Assembly: GCA_963795835.1 (NCBI GenBank)
Contig: CAWCJC010000007.1
Span: forward strand, 1 to 64,000
Length of the DNA stretch: 64,000 nt
Source: JALYXI01 sp963795835
GTDB taxonomy: Bacteria; Acidobacteriota; Terriglobia; Bryobacterales; Bryobacteraceae
Reading direction: 5' to 3'
A program made the translations under genes and the position numbers. Shown piece after piece: positions 44,651 through 54,879 of this stretch. The notes under the pieces are model-generated. The model did not search any database, was not told where the DNA came from, and saw only the letters and a list, made by a program, of their open reading frames with translations. The stretch's first letter is position 1; each line of letters opens with the position of its first letter.

Positions 44651-47600
44651 TGCCGCGCCGAAACGATCTCCACCGCATCCTGATTATCGGCTCCGGCCCC
44701 ATCATCATCGGTCAAGCCTGCGAGTTCGATTACTCGGGCACGCAAGCCGCAAAGGCTCTCCGCGCCGATGGATTTGAAGTCATCCTGGTGAACTCAAATC
44801 CCGCCACCATCATGACGGATCCAAATCTGGCGGACGTGCACCTACGTAGAGCCGTTGAGCGTTGCTTACCTTGAAGAAATTATCCGCAAGGAGCGACCGG
44901 ACGCGCTGCTTTCCACGGTTGGCGGCCAGACTGGTCTGAACCTTTCCGTGGAACTGGCCGAAGCGGGTGTGCTCGAGAAATATGGCGTGGAACTGATTGG
45001 CGCGAAAATCGACGCCATCAAGAAAGCCGAAGATCGTCTGTTGTTCAAAGACGCCATGCGCAAGATCGGGCTCGAAACTCCGGTTTCGCAGCTAGTCAAC
45101 AATGTGGACGATGGCCTCGCATTCGCGGCCAAGAACGGCTACCCGTGCATTCTGCGCGCCAGCTTCACCATGGGTGGGTCAGGCGGCGGAATCGCTTACA
45201 ACCGCGAAGATTGCACGGCCATTCTGGAAAGGGGTCTCGCGCTATCTCCTGTTCACGAGGTGCTGATCGAAGAGAGCGCGCTTGGCTGGAAAGAATACGA
45301 GCTCGAAGTGATCCGCGATCTTGCCGACAACGTGATCATCGTCTGCTCGATCGAGAATTTCGATCCTATGGGCGTACATACGGGCGACTCCATCACGGTC
45401 GCTCCCGCGCAGACTCTCACGGATCGCGAATATCAGATGATGCGGGATGGCGCGATCCGTTGTTTGCGCGAGATCGGGGTCGATACTGGCGGCTCGAACG
45501 TGCAGTTCGCGATCAATCCCGCCAACGGCCGCATGGTAGTCATCGAGATGAATCCGCGCGTGTCGCGCAGTTCGGCGCTGGCATCGAAAGCTACCGGTTA
45601 TCCCATCGCGAAGGTCGCCGCCAAGCTGGCCGTGGGCTACCGTCTCGATGAAATCGCGAACGATATTACGAAGACCACGCCCGCCAGCTTCGAGCCGACG
45701 ATCGATTACGTTGTGGTCAAGATTCCGAAGTGGCAGTTCGAGAAGTTTCCCGGCGCTGACACTACGCTCGGCACGCAGATGAAGTCAGTTGGCGAAGTGA
45801 TGTCGATCGGCCGCACGTTTAAGCAGGCAATGTGGAAGGCTATTCGGTCGCTTGAAACCGGCAAGGCTTTCGGAAGCGATAAGCTGGACCCCGCGCTCAT
45901 CGCGAACAAGCTGATTACGCCCACGCCTGACCGGCTGGCGTACCTGTTATTTGCGTTTGAGCAGGGCTATTCCTTGCAAGACATCCACGGCATGACCGCG
46001 ATTGATCCCTGGTTCCTCGAACAGTTGCGACAGGTGGTGGAGCTCGAAGGCGAGGCACGCGCAACTTCGTTTGAAGCGGCCGGCACCGATCTTTTCCGTC
46101 GCGTGAAACGCGCCGGCGTTTCGGATTCGGCGTTGGCCCGTATGTGGAACACGCCTGAACAACAGGTAAGAGAAAAGCGCAAATCGCTTGGAGTAAAGGC
46201 CGTCTTCAATCGCGTGGACACCTGCTCGGCGGAATTCGAGAGCTTCACGCCTTATCTTTACTCGAGCTATGAACAATACTGCGAAGCGGACCCGACTGAC
46301 AAGCCGAAGATCCTGATCCTGGGCAGCGGCCCGAACCGGATTGGCCAAGGAATTGAGTTCGATTACTGCTGTTGCCACGCCGCTTTCGCGTTGCGTGATC
46401 AGGAGATCGAGTCGATCATGGTCAACTGCAATCCGGAGACAGTTTCGACCGATTACGACACCTCGAGCCGCCTTTATTTCGAACCGCTAACGCTCGAGAA
46501 CGTCCTGAATATCTGCGACACCGAAAAGCCCGATGGGGTGATCGTACAGTTCGGCGGCCAGACACCGCTGAATCTGGCGTTGCCACTGAAGCGGCTCGGC
46601 GTGCCGATCATCGGGACCGATCCTGAGAATATCGATCTGGCAGAGGACCGGAAACTCTTTGGCAAGCTTCTGGAAGATTTGAAGATTCCGTCGCCTGAAA
46701 ACGGTTCGGCTACCAGTGTCGAGCAGGCTGTCGAAGTCGCGCGCCGCATCGGCTATCCGGTGCTGGTGCGGCCAAGCTATGTTTTAGGCGGCCGCGCCAT
46801 GGTGATCGCCTACGAAGAGGCCACTGTGGAACGATACATGCGCGAAGCAGTCACGTTCTCACAAGACCGCCCGGTTTTGGTGGATCGGTTCTTAGAAGAA
46901 GCCACTGAGGTAGACGTGGACGCGCTCTCTGATGGCGAAGACGTGCTGATCGCGGGCATCATGGAACACGTGGAGGAAGCGGGCGTCCATTCGGGCGACA
47001 GTTCCTGTGTGCTGCCGCCCCATTCGCTCTCGGCAGAAGTGCTCGCGACCATACAGGACTACACCGTCCGAATGGCGCGCGCGCTCAAGGTGATCGGCCT
47101 GATGAATGTGCAATACGCCGTCAAAGATGGCGTGGTGTACGTGATTGAAGTGAATCCTCGCGCCAGCCGCACCGTGCCGTTCGTGAGTAAAGCTACGGGG
47201 GTCCCGTTGGCGCGGCTGGCTGTCGCACTCATGCTGGGACAAAAGCTGCGTGAGGTTACTCAACATACCGGCGTGCTGCCCGTGCCGCAGTGCTTCGTGA
47301 AGAGCCCCGTTTTCCCCTTCAATAAGTTTCCAGGAGTTGATCCCGCGCTTGGTCCAGAGATGCGCTCCACCGGCGAGGTAATGGGTGTGGGCGAAAGCTT
47401 TGGAGAGGCCTTTGCAAAGGCCCAGCTCAGCGCGGGCACTCCCCTGCCCGACAGCGGCACCATCTTCATCAGCGTCAATGACCGCTTCAAGCACGAAGCC
47501 GTGGAGGTGGCGCGAAAGTTCGCGGAGCTGAACTTCGAGCTTGTGGCAACACGCGGCACCGCCAGCGCCATCCGCGCCGCCGGCATGCAATGCAAGACCG

Positions 47601-47878
47601 TTTTCAAGGTGAACGAAGGCCGGCCCAACGCAGTCGATCTTCTAAAAGGGGGCAGCCTGCAGCTCGTCATTTATACTGCGACAGGAGCGCTCTCTTTTTC
47701 CGATGAGAAGGCCATTCGCCGCGGTGCGGTGCTCTACCGCGTCCCCTGCATCACCACGCTGAGTGGCGCGCGCGCAGCAGCTGAAGCGGTCGCGTCCCGC
47801 CGCCGGGATCCCATCCGCGTCTGGAGCTTACAGGAGATTCACGCAGTTAAAGAAGCAGCCGCCAATCCAAGCCATTGA
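44650..47878 (+). CDS. carB: Carbamoyl-phosphate synthase large subunit CarB, one frame break
   Basis: CarB makes carbamoyl phosphate from bicarbonate, ammonia and two ATP. Two homologous ATP-grasp halves are present (ILIIGSGPIIIGQACEFDYS; later ILILGSGPNRIGQGIEFDYC) and an MGS-like allosteric domain (TIFISVNDRFKHEAVEVARK). After NLADV, near 44838, the frame moves by one extra base (GTG-C-ACC) into TYVEPLSVAYLEEI. This is the only insertion of the set that is not next to a repeated base. The start is GTG at 44650. The span is 1076 codons plus one base. An essential housekeeping gene, so error is likely. Confidence 0.95.
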
Positions 47879-47893
47879 TACAATATAGGTTCC

Positions 47894-48292
47894 GTGCAAT
47901 TCAGTGCCCTGGTCAGTGATGAAGCCATACTGTTTGCCGGGGGCCTTCTTGTTGCCGGCGCGCTCGGTTGGGGGATGCGTTCGCATTACAAGAACAAGCC
48001 CACGCCCGCGCAGTTGGAACGCCGCAGGCGGGCGATGCTGAACGCCCACGGCAAAATGGGCGATGCCTCCGTGATAGAAATTCAGGGGACCATCGCGATC
48101 TACTCCTACGAGGTGCGTGGAGTGGAGTACACGGCGGCACAGGATTTTTCGAAAATCGCTGTCAATGTTCCCGAAGACACTTGGCGGATGATGGGCCCCG
48201 CCACTGTCAAATATGACCCGCGAAATCCGGCCAACTCCATCATCATCTCCGAGAAATGGTCCGGAATTCGGTCCGCCACCCGCAAAGTTTAG
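47894..48292 (+). CDS. Membrane-anchored protein of unknown function
   Basis: A 132-residue protein with one N-terminal membrane helix (AILFAGGLLVAGALGWGM), a basic cytoplasmic or periplasmic stretch (KPTPAQLERRRRAML) and a beta domain (IEIQGTIAIYSYEVRGVEYT, then MMGPATVKYDPRNPANSIII) that loosely recalls DUF3592 proteins. The start is GTG at 47894, 15 bases after carB. Not recognised with certainty. Confidence 0.65.
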   Translation: MQFSALVSDEAILFAGGLLVAGALGWGMRSHYKNKPTPAQLERRRRAMLNAHGKMGDASVIEIQGTIAIYSYEVRGVEYTAAQDFSKIAVNVPEDTWRMMGPATVKYDPRNPANSIIISEKWSGIRSATRKV

Positions 48293-48326
48293 AGCCCACG
48301 TGTCCTTCCTCGCGTTAAACTGAGGA

Positions 48327-48692
48327 ATGAAAAAAGCCCTGCTCGCTGCTGTACTTCTCGGTGCCGGATATCTGATCGGCCAAGCTACCGTCGCCACGCC
48401 TTCCACCGTTCTCCACGTCATCACCGTTCGCTGGACGAAGGACTCCACAGCCGCGCAGCGCCAAGCCGCCCTCGATGGAGTTAAGACCATGGCGCAGAGC
48501 TATCCCGGCATCAAGCGCGTCTGGCTTAAGTCTTTCAAGGTGCAGCCCGAAGATTACAACGCCGCCCTCGTTATGGAGTTCGCCGACCGCAAGGCTTTTG
48601 AAGATTACGTTCAGGCTCCCGCCCACGCTGAATGGAAGAAGCTGTACGACCCGATTCACGAACAAAGCACCACGCACGACATCACCAATTAA
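48327..48692 (+). CDS. Dabb (stress-responsive A/B barrel) domain protein
   Basis: After a signal peptide or anchor (MKKALLAAVLLGAGYLIGQA) come about 95 residues of Dabb fold: VLHVITVRWTKDSTAAQRQA, MAQSYPGIKRVWLKSF and NAALVMEFADRKAFEDYVQA with HAEWKKLYDPI. Dabb proteins are dimeric ferredoxin-like barrels, some enzymatic; role here unknown. TGAGGA lies next to the ATG. It ends 12 bases before guaB. Confidence 0.85.
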   Translation: MKKALLAAVLLGAGYLIGQATVATPSTVLHVITVRWTKDSTAAQRQAALDGVKTMAQSYPGIKRVWLKSFKVQPEDYNAALVMEFADRKAFEDYVQAPAHAEWKKLYDPIHEQSTTHDITN

Positions 48693-48704
48693 GCGAAGAT
48701 TGAC

Positions 48705-50160
48705 ATGATCCAGAGCACCATCCCCGAAGGGTTGACGTTCGACGATATCCTGCTCGTGCCCGCGCACAGCGATGTGGTTCCCGCCGATGTCGATACGCGC
48801 ACGCTGCTCACCCGTAAGATCCCGCTCAACATTCCGATCGTCAGCGCCGCCATGGATACGGTGACGGAATCGCAGCTTGCGATTGCGCTGGCTCAGCAGG
48901 GCGGCATTGGTTTTATTCACCGCAACATGCCTATTGAGCGCCAGCGCGAAGAGATCGATCGCGTGAAGCGCAGTGAGAGCGGCATGATTGTGGATCCTGT
49001 CACCATCGAACCGCACAAGAAGATCGGTGACGCGCTCGCACTTGATGGAGCGCTTCAGGATTTCCGGCGTTCCCGTGACTCTCGAAGGCAAGCTGGTCGG
49101 CATTCTGACCAATCGCGATTTGCGGTTTGAATCGCGTTCCGACGTCCCGATCTCGGATGTGATGACGAAGGAGAACCTGATCACGGTTCCGGTTGGCACC
49201 ACGCTTGAACAAGCCGAAGCAATCCTGCATCGTCACCGCGTGGAAAAGCTCTTGGTGGTGGACGATCAGTATTATTTGAAAGGCCTGATCACAGTAAAGG
49301 ACATCCAGAAGAAACTGAAGTACCCCAATGCCGCGAAGGACGAACAAGGCAGGCTGCGTGTCGGTGCCGCGGTTGGCGCCACGGGAGATTTTCTCGAACG
49401 CGCCCAGGAACTGGTCAGCCGGAAGGTGGACGTTATCGCGATCGATACGGCGCACGGGCACAGCCAGCGTGTGATGGATGCCGTCCAGACTATCAAGAAG
49501 CACCTTCCCGACGTACAGTTGATCACCGGCAACATCGCGACATATCAAGCGGCTCGCGATCTGATCGATCTAGGTGTGGACGGCATTAAGGTGGGCATCG
49601 GGCCCGGTTCTATCTGCACCACACGCGTGGTTTCGGGCACGGGCGTTCCCCAGATCACCGCCATTTCCGAATGCGCCCGCGCCGCGCGCCAATCCGGCAT
49701 TCCATTGATTGCCGATGGCGGCATCAAGTTTTCGGGCGATATTACGAAGGCCATCGCCAGCGGCGCCAATACCGTGATGATCGGTAGCTTGCTCGCAGGC
49801 ACCGATGAGAGCCCCGGTGAGACGATCCTTTATCAGGGCCGCACGTTTAAGACTTATCGCGGCATGGGTTCCCTGGGCGCGATGGCGAAGGGCAACACCG
49901 ATCGCTATTCTCTCGATCCAAACGCAAAGCTGGTTCCTGAAGGCATCGAGGGACGCGTGGCTTCGAAAGGCCCTCTGGCCGATCTGGTCTATCAGTTAGT
50001 CGGCGGCCTGAAAGCCGGAATGGGATATTGCGGCGCGCATGACATCGCGCATTTGCAGGAGAACGCGCAGTTCTTAAGGGTCAGCCCGGCAGGCCTTCGG
50101 GAAGGCCACGTTCATGACGTGATTATCACGAAGGAAGCGCCGAATTATCGCGTTGAATAG
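48705..50160 (+). CDS. guaB: IMP dehydrogenase GuaB, one frame break
   Basis: GuaB oxidises IMP to XMP, the committed step to GMP. Present are LTFDDILLVPAHSDVVPADV, IPIVSAAMDTVTE and GIGFIHRNMPIERQ; after one extra base near 49042 (CTT-G-ATG) come the CBS pair (MERFRISGVPVTLEGKLVGI), IAIDTAHGHSQ, the catalytic loop GIGPGSICTTRVVSG and YRGMGSLGAM. The break is inside the first CBS domain. The span is 485 codons plus one base, usual for GuaB. It ends two bases before a convergent gene. Confidence 0.95.
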
Positions 50161-50162
50161 CG

Positions 50163-51017
50163 TTAAGCTTCGGCAACACACGGGTTGGTGAGTTCGCCCA
50201 ATCCGTCGATTTTGACCGTCACCATATTGCCCGGACGTAACCACCGCGGCGGGTTGAACGAGAGCCCCACGCCCGAAGGCGTACCCGTGGAAATCACGTC
50301 GCCCGGTTCCAGCGTAAACACGCTCGACAGATACTCAATCAACTGTGGAATGCGGAAAATCAACTCCCGCGTGTTTGAATTCTGCAGCGTTTCGCCATCG
50401 ATGCTCAGACTGATGTTCAGGTTGTGCGCATCGCCCACCTCATCCGCGGTCACCAGATAAGGTCCCATCGGCGCAAACGTATCAAACGTCTTGCCGATCA
50501 TCCACTGGCTGGTCGCCATCTGAAAGTCGCGCGCGCTTACATCGTTCAGTATCGTGTAGCCAAAAACGTACTCTTCCCAATCCGCGGCTTTGATGTAACG
50601 CCCGTTCTTCCCGATCACTACCGCCAGTTCAGCTTCGTAATCGGGTTTGGTGGAGTTCTTCGGAAGTACGATATTGTCGCCCGTGGCGATCACCGTTGAA
50701 GGGTACTTCGAAAACACGACGGGCGTCTTCGGGATCTCCATCTTCGATTCAATTGCGTGGTCACGGTAATTCAAGCCGATGCAAATGATCTTGGGAGGCC
50801 GCGGAATGGGCGCCAGCAACTTTACCGAAGCTAGGGGAAACATGGTGCCTTCCGCTCCTGTTTCGGCGAAGTTCTTCGCTACGTGCAGGGCCTCTTTGCC
50901 CCCTTCCACGATTTCAAGAACGCTCTGAAAGCCGGCCCCTGACAGGCTGATTACCTGGTCGCTGATTGCGACACCGGGATGGGCATGATTATGGTGTTCG
51001 AAGGTGACTAATTTCAT
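50163..51017 (-). CDS. Fumarylacetoacetate hydrolase (FAH) family protein
   Basis: The 284 residues show the FAH core: PPKIICIGLNYRDHAIESKM, PVVFSKYPSTVIATGDNIVL, the metal-ligand KPDYEAELAVVIGKNGRYI, GYTILNDVSARDFQMATSQW and EPGDVISTGTPSGVGL. Members hydrolyse or isomerise 2-keto acids of aromatic and sugar catabolism, or act as oxaloacetate-type decarboxylases; the substrate cannot be chosen from the sequence. Upstream lies a deaminase gene in the same direction. Confidence 0.9.
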   Translation of the reverse strand: MKLVTFEHHNHAHPGVAISDQVISLSGAGFQSVLEIVEGGKEALHVAKNFAETGAEGTMFPLASVKLLAPIPRPPKIICIGLNYRDHAIESKMEIPKTPVVFSKYPSTVIATGDNIVLPKNSTKPDYEAELAVVIGKNGRYIKAADWEEYVFGYTILNDVSARDFQMATSQWMIGKTFDTFAPMGPYLVTADEVGDAHNLNISLSIDGETLQNSNTRELIFRIPQLIEYLSSVFTLEPGDVISTGTPSGVGLSFNPPRWLRPGNMVTVKIDGLGELTNPCVAEA

Positions 51018-51046
51018 GGGGGAAGAACCATCAGTCTAGCATCGGT

Positions 51047-51532
51047 TCAGCGTTTGTTGGCTTCCGGGGGCGGCTGGTCATCGGGACGGTAATACAGCTC
51101 AGCGCACTCACCAGCCAGTACGCCACCCACCACCTCGATATCGCTCCGGAATGCGTCGCGAATGAAGTCGGCCGTGTTGAAGTGGCGGGCTTCGAAGTAC
51201 ATGCTGTGCACGTCATTGCGAGATGCGCCGTAAACAATACGGCTCACTTTCGCCCACAGGCAGGCCATAGTGCACATGCCGCAGCACTGCAGAGTGCAGT
51301 AAATGGTGCAGCCCGAAAAATCAGTACTTCGCAGCAGTTTGCCCGCTTTCCGCAATGTCACGATTTCGGCGTGCGCGGTGGGATCAAATTGCCCTTCCGC
51401 TTCGTTGTGCCCACGGGCCAGCACCTCACCCCCGCGCACAATCACACAACCTACTTCGCCCGCACCCGGCGTCTGGTCTCCAATGCGGGCCTGCTCCAGC
51501 GCAAGCTGCATGAAGTGTTCGTCTGAATTCAC
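51047..51532 (-). CDS. CMP/dCMP-type nucleoside or base deaminase
   Basis: A zinc deaminase of about 161 residues: MQLALEQARIGDQTPGAGEV, the His-Ala-Glu motif in PTAHAEIVTLRKAG and the cysteine motif TLQCCGMCTMACLWAKVSRI, then YGASRNDVH. The zinc ligands (His, two Cys) and catalytic Glu are kept, but the usual EPC of guanine and tRNA-adenosine deaminases is QCC here. GTG at 51532 was taken as start; the open frame to 51616 adds unconserved residues overlapping the divergent gene. Its position near guaB would suit guanine deamination, but this is an inference. Confidence 0.82.
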   Translation of the reverse strand: MNSDEHFMQLALEQARIGDQTPGAGEVGCVIVRGGEVLARGHNEAEGQFDPTAHAEIVTLRKAGKLLRSTDFSGCTIYCTLQCCGMCTMACLWAKVSRIVYGASRNDVHSMYFEARHFNTADFIRDAFRSDIEVVGGVLAGECAELYYRPDDQPPPEANKR

Positions 51533-51564
51533 GTTCTCATGTTCGCAGGAATACACTGGGGGAA

Positions 51565-53883
51565 GTGCGCTCCCCGCTGTTGCTTTTGTGTGTTTCGGCC
51601 TGTTTGCATGGCGCAACAGGCCAGGACCTTCTGGACCAACTCGCCAACACGCCGCTTGACCCCGCCGAATGTTATCGGATCCGCGAAGTGCATCTGGCGC
51701 GAGATGAAGCGCAGCTCTTCTTTACGGACGGCTATCTGATCTTCGCAAAGAGCGTCGGCGGCGCGCCCACCGCGGCGTATTTCACCACTGATGTGGAAGG
51801 TGGAGACGCCGAAATTCTGCTGCTGCCGCCGTTGCGTGGGGAGCGCCGCGCGCTCAGCGCCCATACCGGGAGTCCGAATCTGGAGGAACACTTCTCGCAA
51901 GCAGCGCTCGTCTTTTCCGGCAACGCCTACCGCGAACTGATGGACGAAGTTGAGCGAAGCGGCCCGGTGAAGAAAGTGCCGGAGATGGGGACTCTTCTGG
52001 CGCAGCGTTGGTCGCCCCTCATTAAAGGGCTCGGCGCAAATTTCGGGCTTCGCCTGGCATCAGATCTTCTTTCGCCGCCCGCCAACCGGAAAGGATTCTT
52101 TGCGGCCGCGCCTTGCCGGTACCAAGCTGGGCGCTTTCAATCTGGTCTACGATCCTCGCGCCGCCGAGCAACTCCTGATCGGGACTACCGGCGCAAACGG
52201 ATTCGAAGTCTGGAGCAGCTTTATCTCGCGCTCCTTCCGCGGCCGTGCCTATGTTCCGGAATTCACCGTGTCGGATTATCGTATCGAAGCGAAACTTGAT
52301 CCCGATCTCACCCTGCACGCCACTACTCGCGTGACCGTCAAACCCGTGCTTGACGAACGCAACCTGCCCTTTGAGATGACGGAGAAGATGCACGCCACCT
52401 CCGCTACCGTAAATGGCGCGCCGGCGGAAGTGCTTACCGCCGGTCACACGGGCTTCTTCGTGGTGATTCCCTCCGTTCCTTTGCGTGCGGGCGAACCAGT
52501 GGAGGTAGCGGTGCAGCACGAAGGCAAGGTGATTGAGGATGCCGGCAATCACGTCTTCTCCGTCCAATCGCGGGGGAGTTGGTATCCGAACCGTGGAAGG
52601 CAATTCGCACGGTTCGACCTTTCGTTTCACGTTCCAAAAGATCTGAATCTGGTCGCGGCCGGCGACCTGACTGAAGACCGAATCGAGGGCAGTGAACGGA
52701 TCTCCCGATGGAAGACTTCGGTCCCGATTCGGCTTGCGGGATTCAATCTGGGTGTTTATGATCGCGTACGAATCACATCCGGCGATCTGACGATTGAAGT
52801 TTGCGCAAACAAGTCCGCAGAGACCAGTCTGGCGGCGCGTTCACAAGAACCACCGGTCCGTTTTCCCCCCCTTCCTCAGAGCCGCGGCATGCGCCGCTCT
52901 CAGGTGGATGAACTCGCGGCCACGCCGCCGGCCGTAGTGACACCCAAGATGCGGCTGCAGGCGCTGGCCGCGGAGATGGGAGACGTGATGGCCTTCTTCA
53001 CCGCGCGCTTCGGTCCGCTCGATTTAAACGACTGGAGGTAACGCCTGTCCCGGGCCGTTTTGGCCAGGGCTTTCCCGGCATGATTTATCTCTCCACGCTC
53101 TCTTACCTGAATCCCGATGAAAAGGCTGTCGCCTCGCTCGGCCACAGGCAGCAGACATTTTTTTCGGATCTTCTGCACGCGCACGAAGCCGCTCACCAGT
53201 GGTGGGGCAACATTGTCACCCCGGCCGAATACCATGACGACTGGCTGATGGAGTCGCTCGCAAATTATTCCGCTCTGCTGTATTTGGAAAAGCGAAAAGG
53301 CGCGAGAGTTGTAGATTCGATTCTCGAGGATTACCGCCAAAAGCTGCTCGAGAAAGACGAAGAGGGCAACACCCTGGAATCCGCGGGACCGGTCGTGCAG
53401 GGAACGCGACTCGAAGGCGCATGGATTCCGGTGATCTACGGAAAAGGGACGTGGATCTTGCACATGCTGCGCCGCCAATTGGGCGATGAAGCATTCTTAC
53501 GGATGTTGAGCGCACTGCGTCGAGAGTACGAAGACAAGAGCATCGGCACGGAAGAGTTCCGCATTTTCTGCGCGCGCTTTCTGCCGCCGCGCGCGACCGA
53601 TCCGAAGCTAGAGACATTCTTCGATCAGTGGGTTTACGGCACAGGGATTCCGGCTTTGAAACTTACTTCTTCCCTGAAGCCGCGCCGCGCGACCGGCATA
53701 CTTACACAGACCGAAACAGACCCGGAGTTCGCCGCCGAGGTGCCGCTCGAAATCCAAATGGGCAAAGGCCGAACTATTGCCCGAACTGTCACCGCGGCTT
53801 CCGAGCCCGTTGCTTTCGATTTACCTCTACCCGCGCAGCCGACCAAGGTTTCCATCGACTACCGGTCCATCCTCCATCGCTAA
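51565..53883 (+). CDS. M1-family metallopeptidase, one insertion and one deletion
   Basis: A signal peptide (MRSPLLLLCVSACLHGATGQ) precedes about 500 residues of N-terminal domains and the catalytic site HEAAHQWWGNIVTP with the second Glu 19 residues on, in DDWLMESLANY: the HExxH-x18-E pattern of M1 aminopeptidases. The frame shifts near 52111 (FFAAA to LAGTKLGAFNLVYD, one extra base) and near 53028 (LDLN to RLEVTPVPGRFG, one missing base, the only deletion found). The two cancel, giving exactly 773 codons. The GAMEN-type substrate motif is not obvious (GFPGMIYLS takes its place). Secreted peptidase; specificity unknown. The stop interlocks with the kdoO stop. Confidence 0.85.
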
Positions 53884-54764
53884 TCGGTCAGCTTGCGTCC
53901 CGCGAGTTTCTCCAGGATCGCGGCAGGCGCGCACTCCGGTTGCAACAGCGATTCGCGCGCGATGATCATCGTCTGCTCCAGAGCAAAACGGCCAGAAAGA
54001 ACCGAATGCGGCACCACGTCCGTGAAGACAATCCACGTAGAGTCGGGCGGAAAAGAAGTACGATACTTCGCGGTCGCTTCCTGGTATTCAGCGTTGCTCT
54101 TCAAGAAGTCATGAAACCCGAGCATGAAGGTATCGTAAGGGGACCGGTCTACCACGGGAACCTTGCAGGATCGCAGGAGACGCATGGCTTTCCGCTGGAG
54201 AGAGGAGACGTTGTTCCGGTAAAGACCAGCGGCTTCGGCGTATTTCGTGGCGGCTGCGGCAAACGGATCGCTTGTGACCCAGACACGGTCCTTCGTAGGG
54301 TGGATGTTGGTAAAAATCCTGAGGATCAGACCTCCGTTGGTAGGACGCGTGGGAAATGCATCTGTGTGGAGAAGATCGTTGCGCTTCTTCCAGGGCAGGT
54401 CCCGCCCCTCCTCTTCGATGGAGCGGAAGCTTGCGTAATCGGGCTTCCAGGATGGCTTATACGGCGCCAGCGTTCGTTCCAAGAAACGGATGGCATTCCG
54501 GGAATACTCTCGAAGGGCGGTTCGCACCCGTTCTTCTTCGTCCGTCGATGCTTTTCCCAGTCCGGAAATCGCGTCGGAAGCTGGCTTATAAGAGATGTTC
54601 TTGTGAAAGTTGCCATCCGCCTGGCCCACGTTAAGAAGCGTGGCTCTATGTTCCTGGGAGATCGGAAAAGGTGTGCGTGGAAACAGCAGGATGTTTCCCT
54701 GCTCCAAAGCTGTTATTAACTCTTCCGGTTGTCCATGATGGTTGCCGGCGTCAATCGCTCCCAT
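53880..54764 (-). CDS. kdoO: Kdo hydroxylase (KdoO) family protein
   Basis: KdoO is an Fe(II)/2-oxoglutarate dioxygenase that hydroxylates the outer Kdo sugar of lipopolysaccharide to Ko. The protein has EQGNILLFPRTPFPISQEH at the start, NISYKPASDAISG, and the HxD-containing block NDLLHTDAFPTRPTNGGLIL then RIFTNIHPTKDRVWVTSDPF, which I recognise from that family. Length 294 is usual. The gene stands alone on the minus strand. If the call holds, the cell has Kdo-containing lipopolysaccharide whose inner core can be modified. Confidence 0.8.
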   Translation of the reverse strand: MGAIDAGNHHGQPEELITALEQGNILLFPRTPFPISQEHRATLLNVGQADGNFHKNISYKPASDAISGLGKASTDEEERVRTALREYSRNAIRFLERTLAPYKPSWKPDYASFRSIEEEGRDLPWKKRNDLLHTDAFPTRPTNGGLILRIFTNIHPTKDRVWVTSDPFAAAATKYAEAAGLYRNNVSSLQRKAMRLLRSCKVPVVDRSPYDTFMLGFHDFLKSNAEYQEATAKYRTSFPPDSTWIVFTDVVPHSVLSGRFALEQTMIIARESLLQPECAPAAILEKLAGRKLTD

Positions 54765-54879
54765 AGGTCGTTCCTTATTTTAGCGGGAAGTTAAAGATTT
54801 CTAATGGGGCAACAAAATAGAAGCTATGGATGAAGAATTGCTCCTCGGGGCGCGAGGCTCTTCCTTATATATGCAATCC

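Noticed and set aside
54843..54857. Small hairpin CCTCG/CGAGG before the surface-protein start
   Set aside because: Five pairs with a five-base loop, too weak to call a regulatory element.
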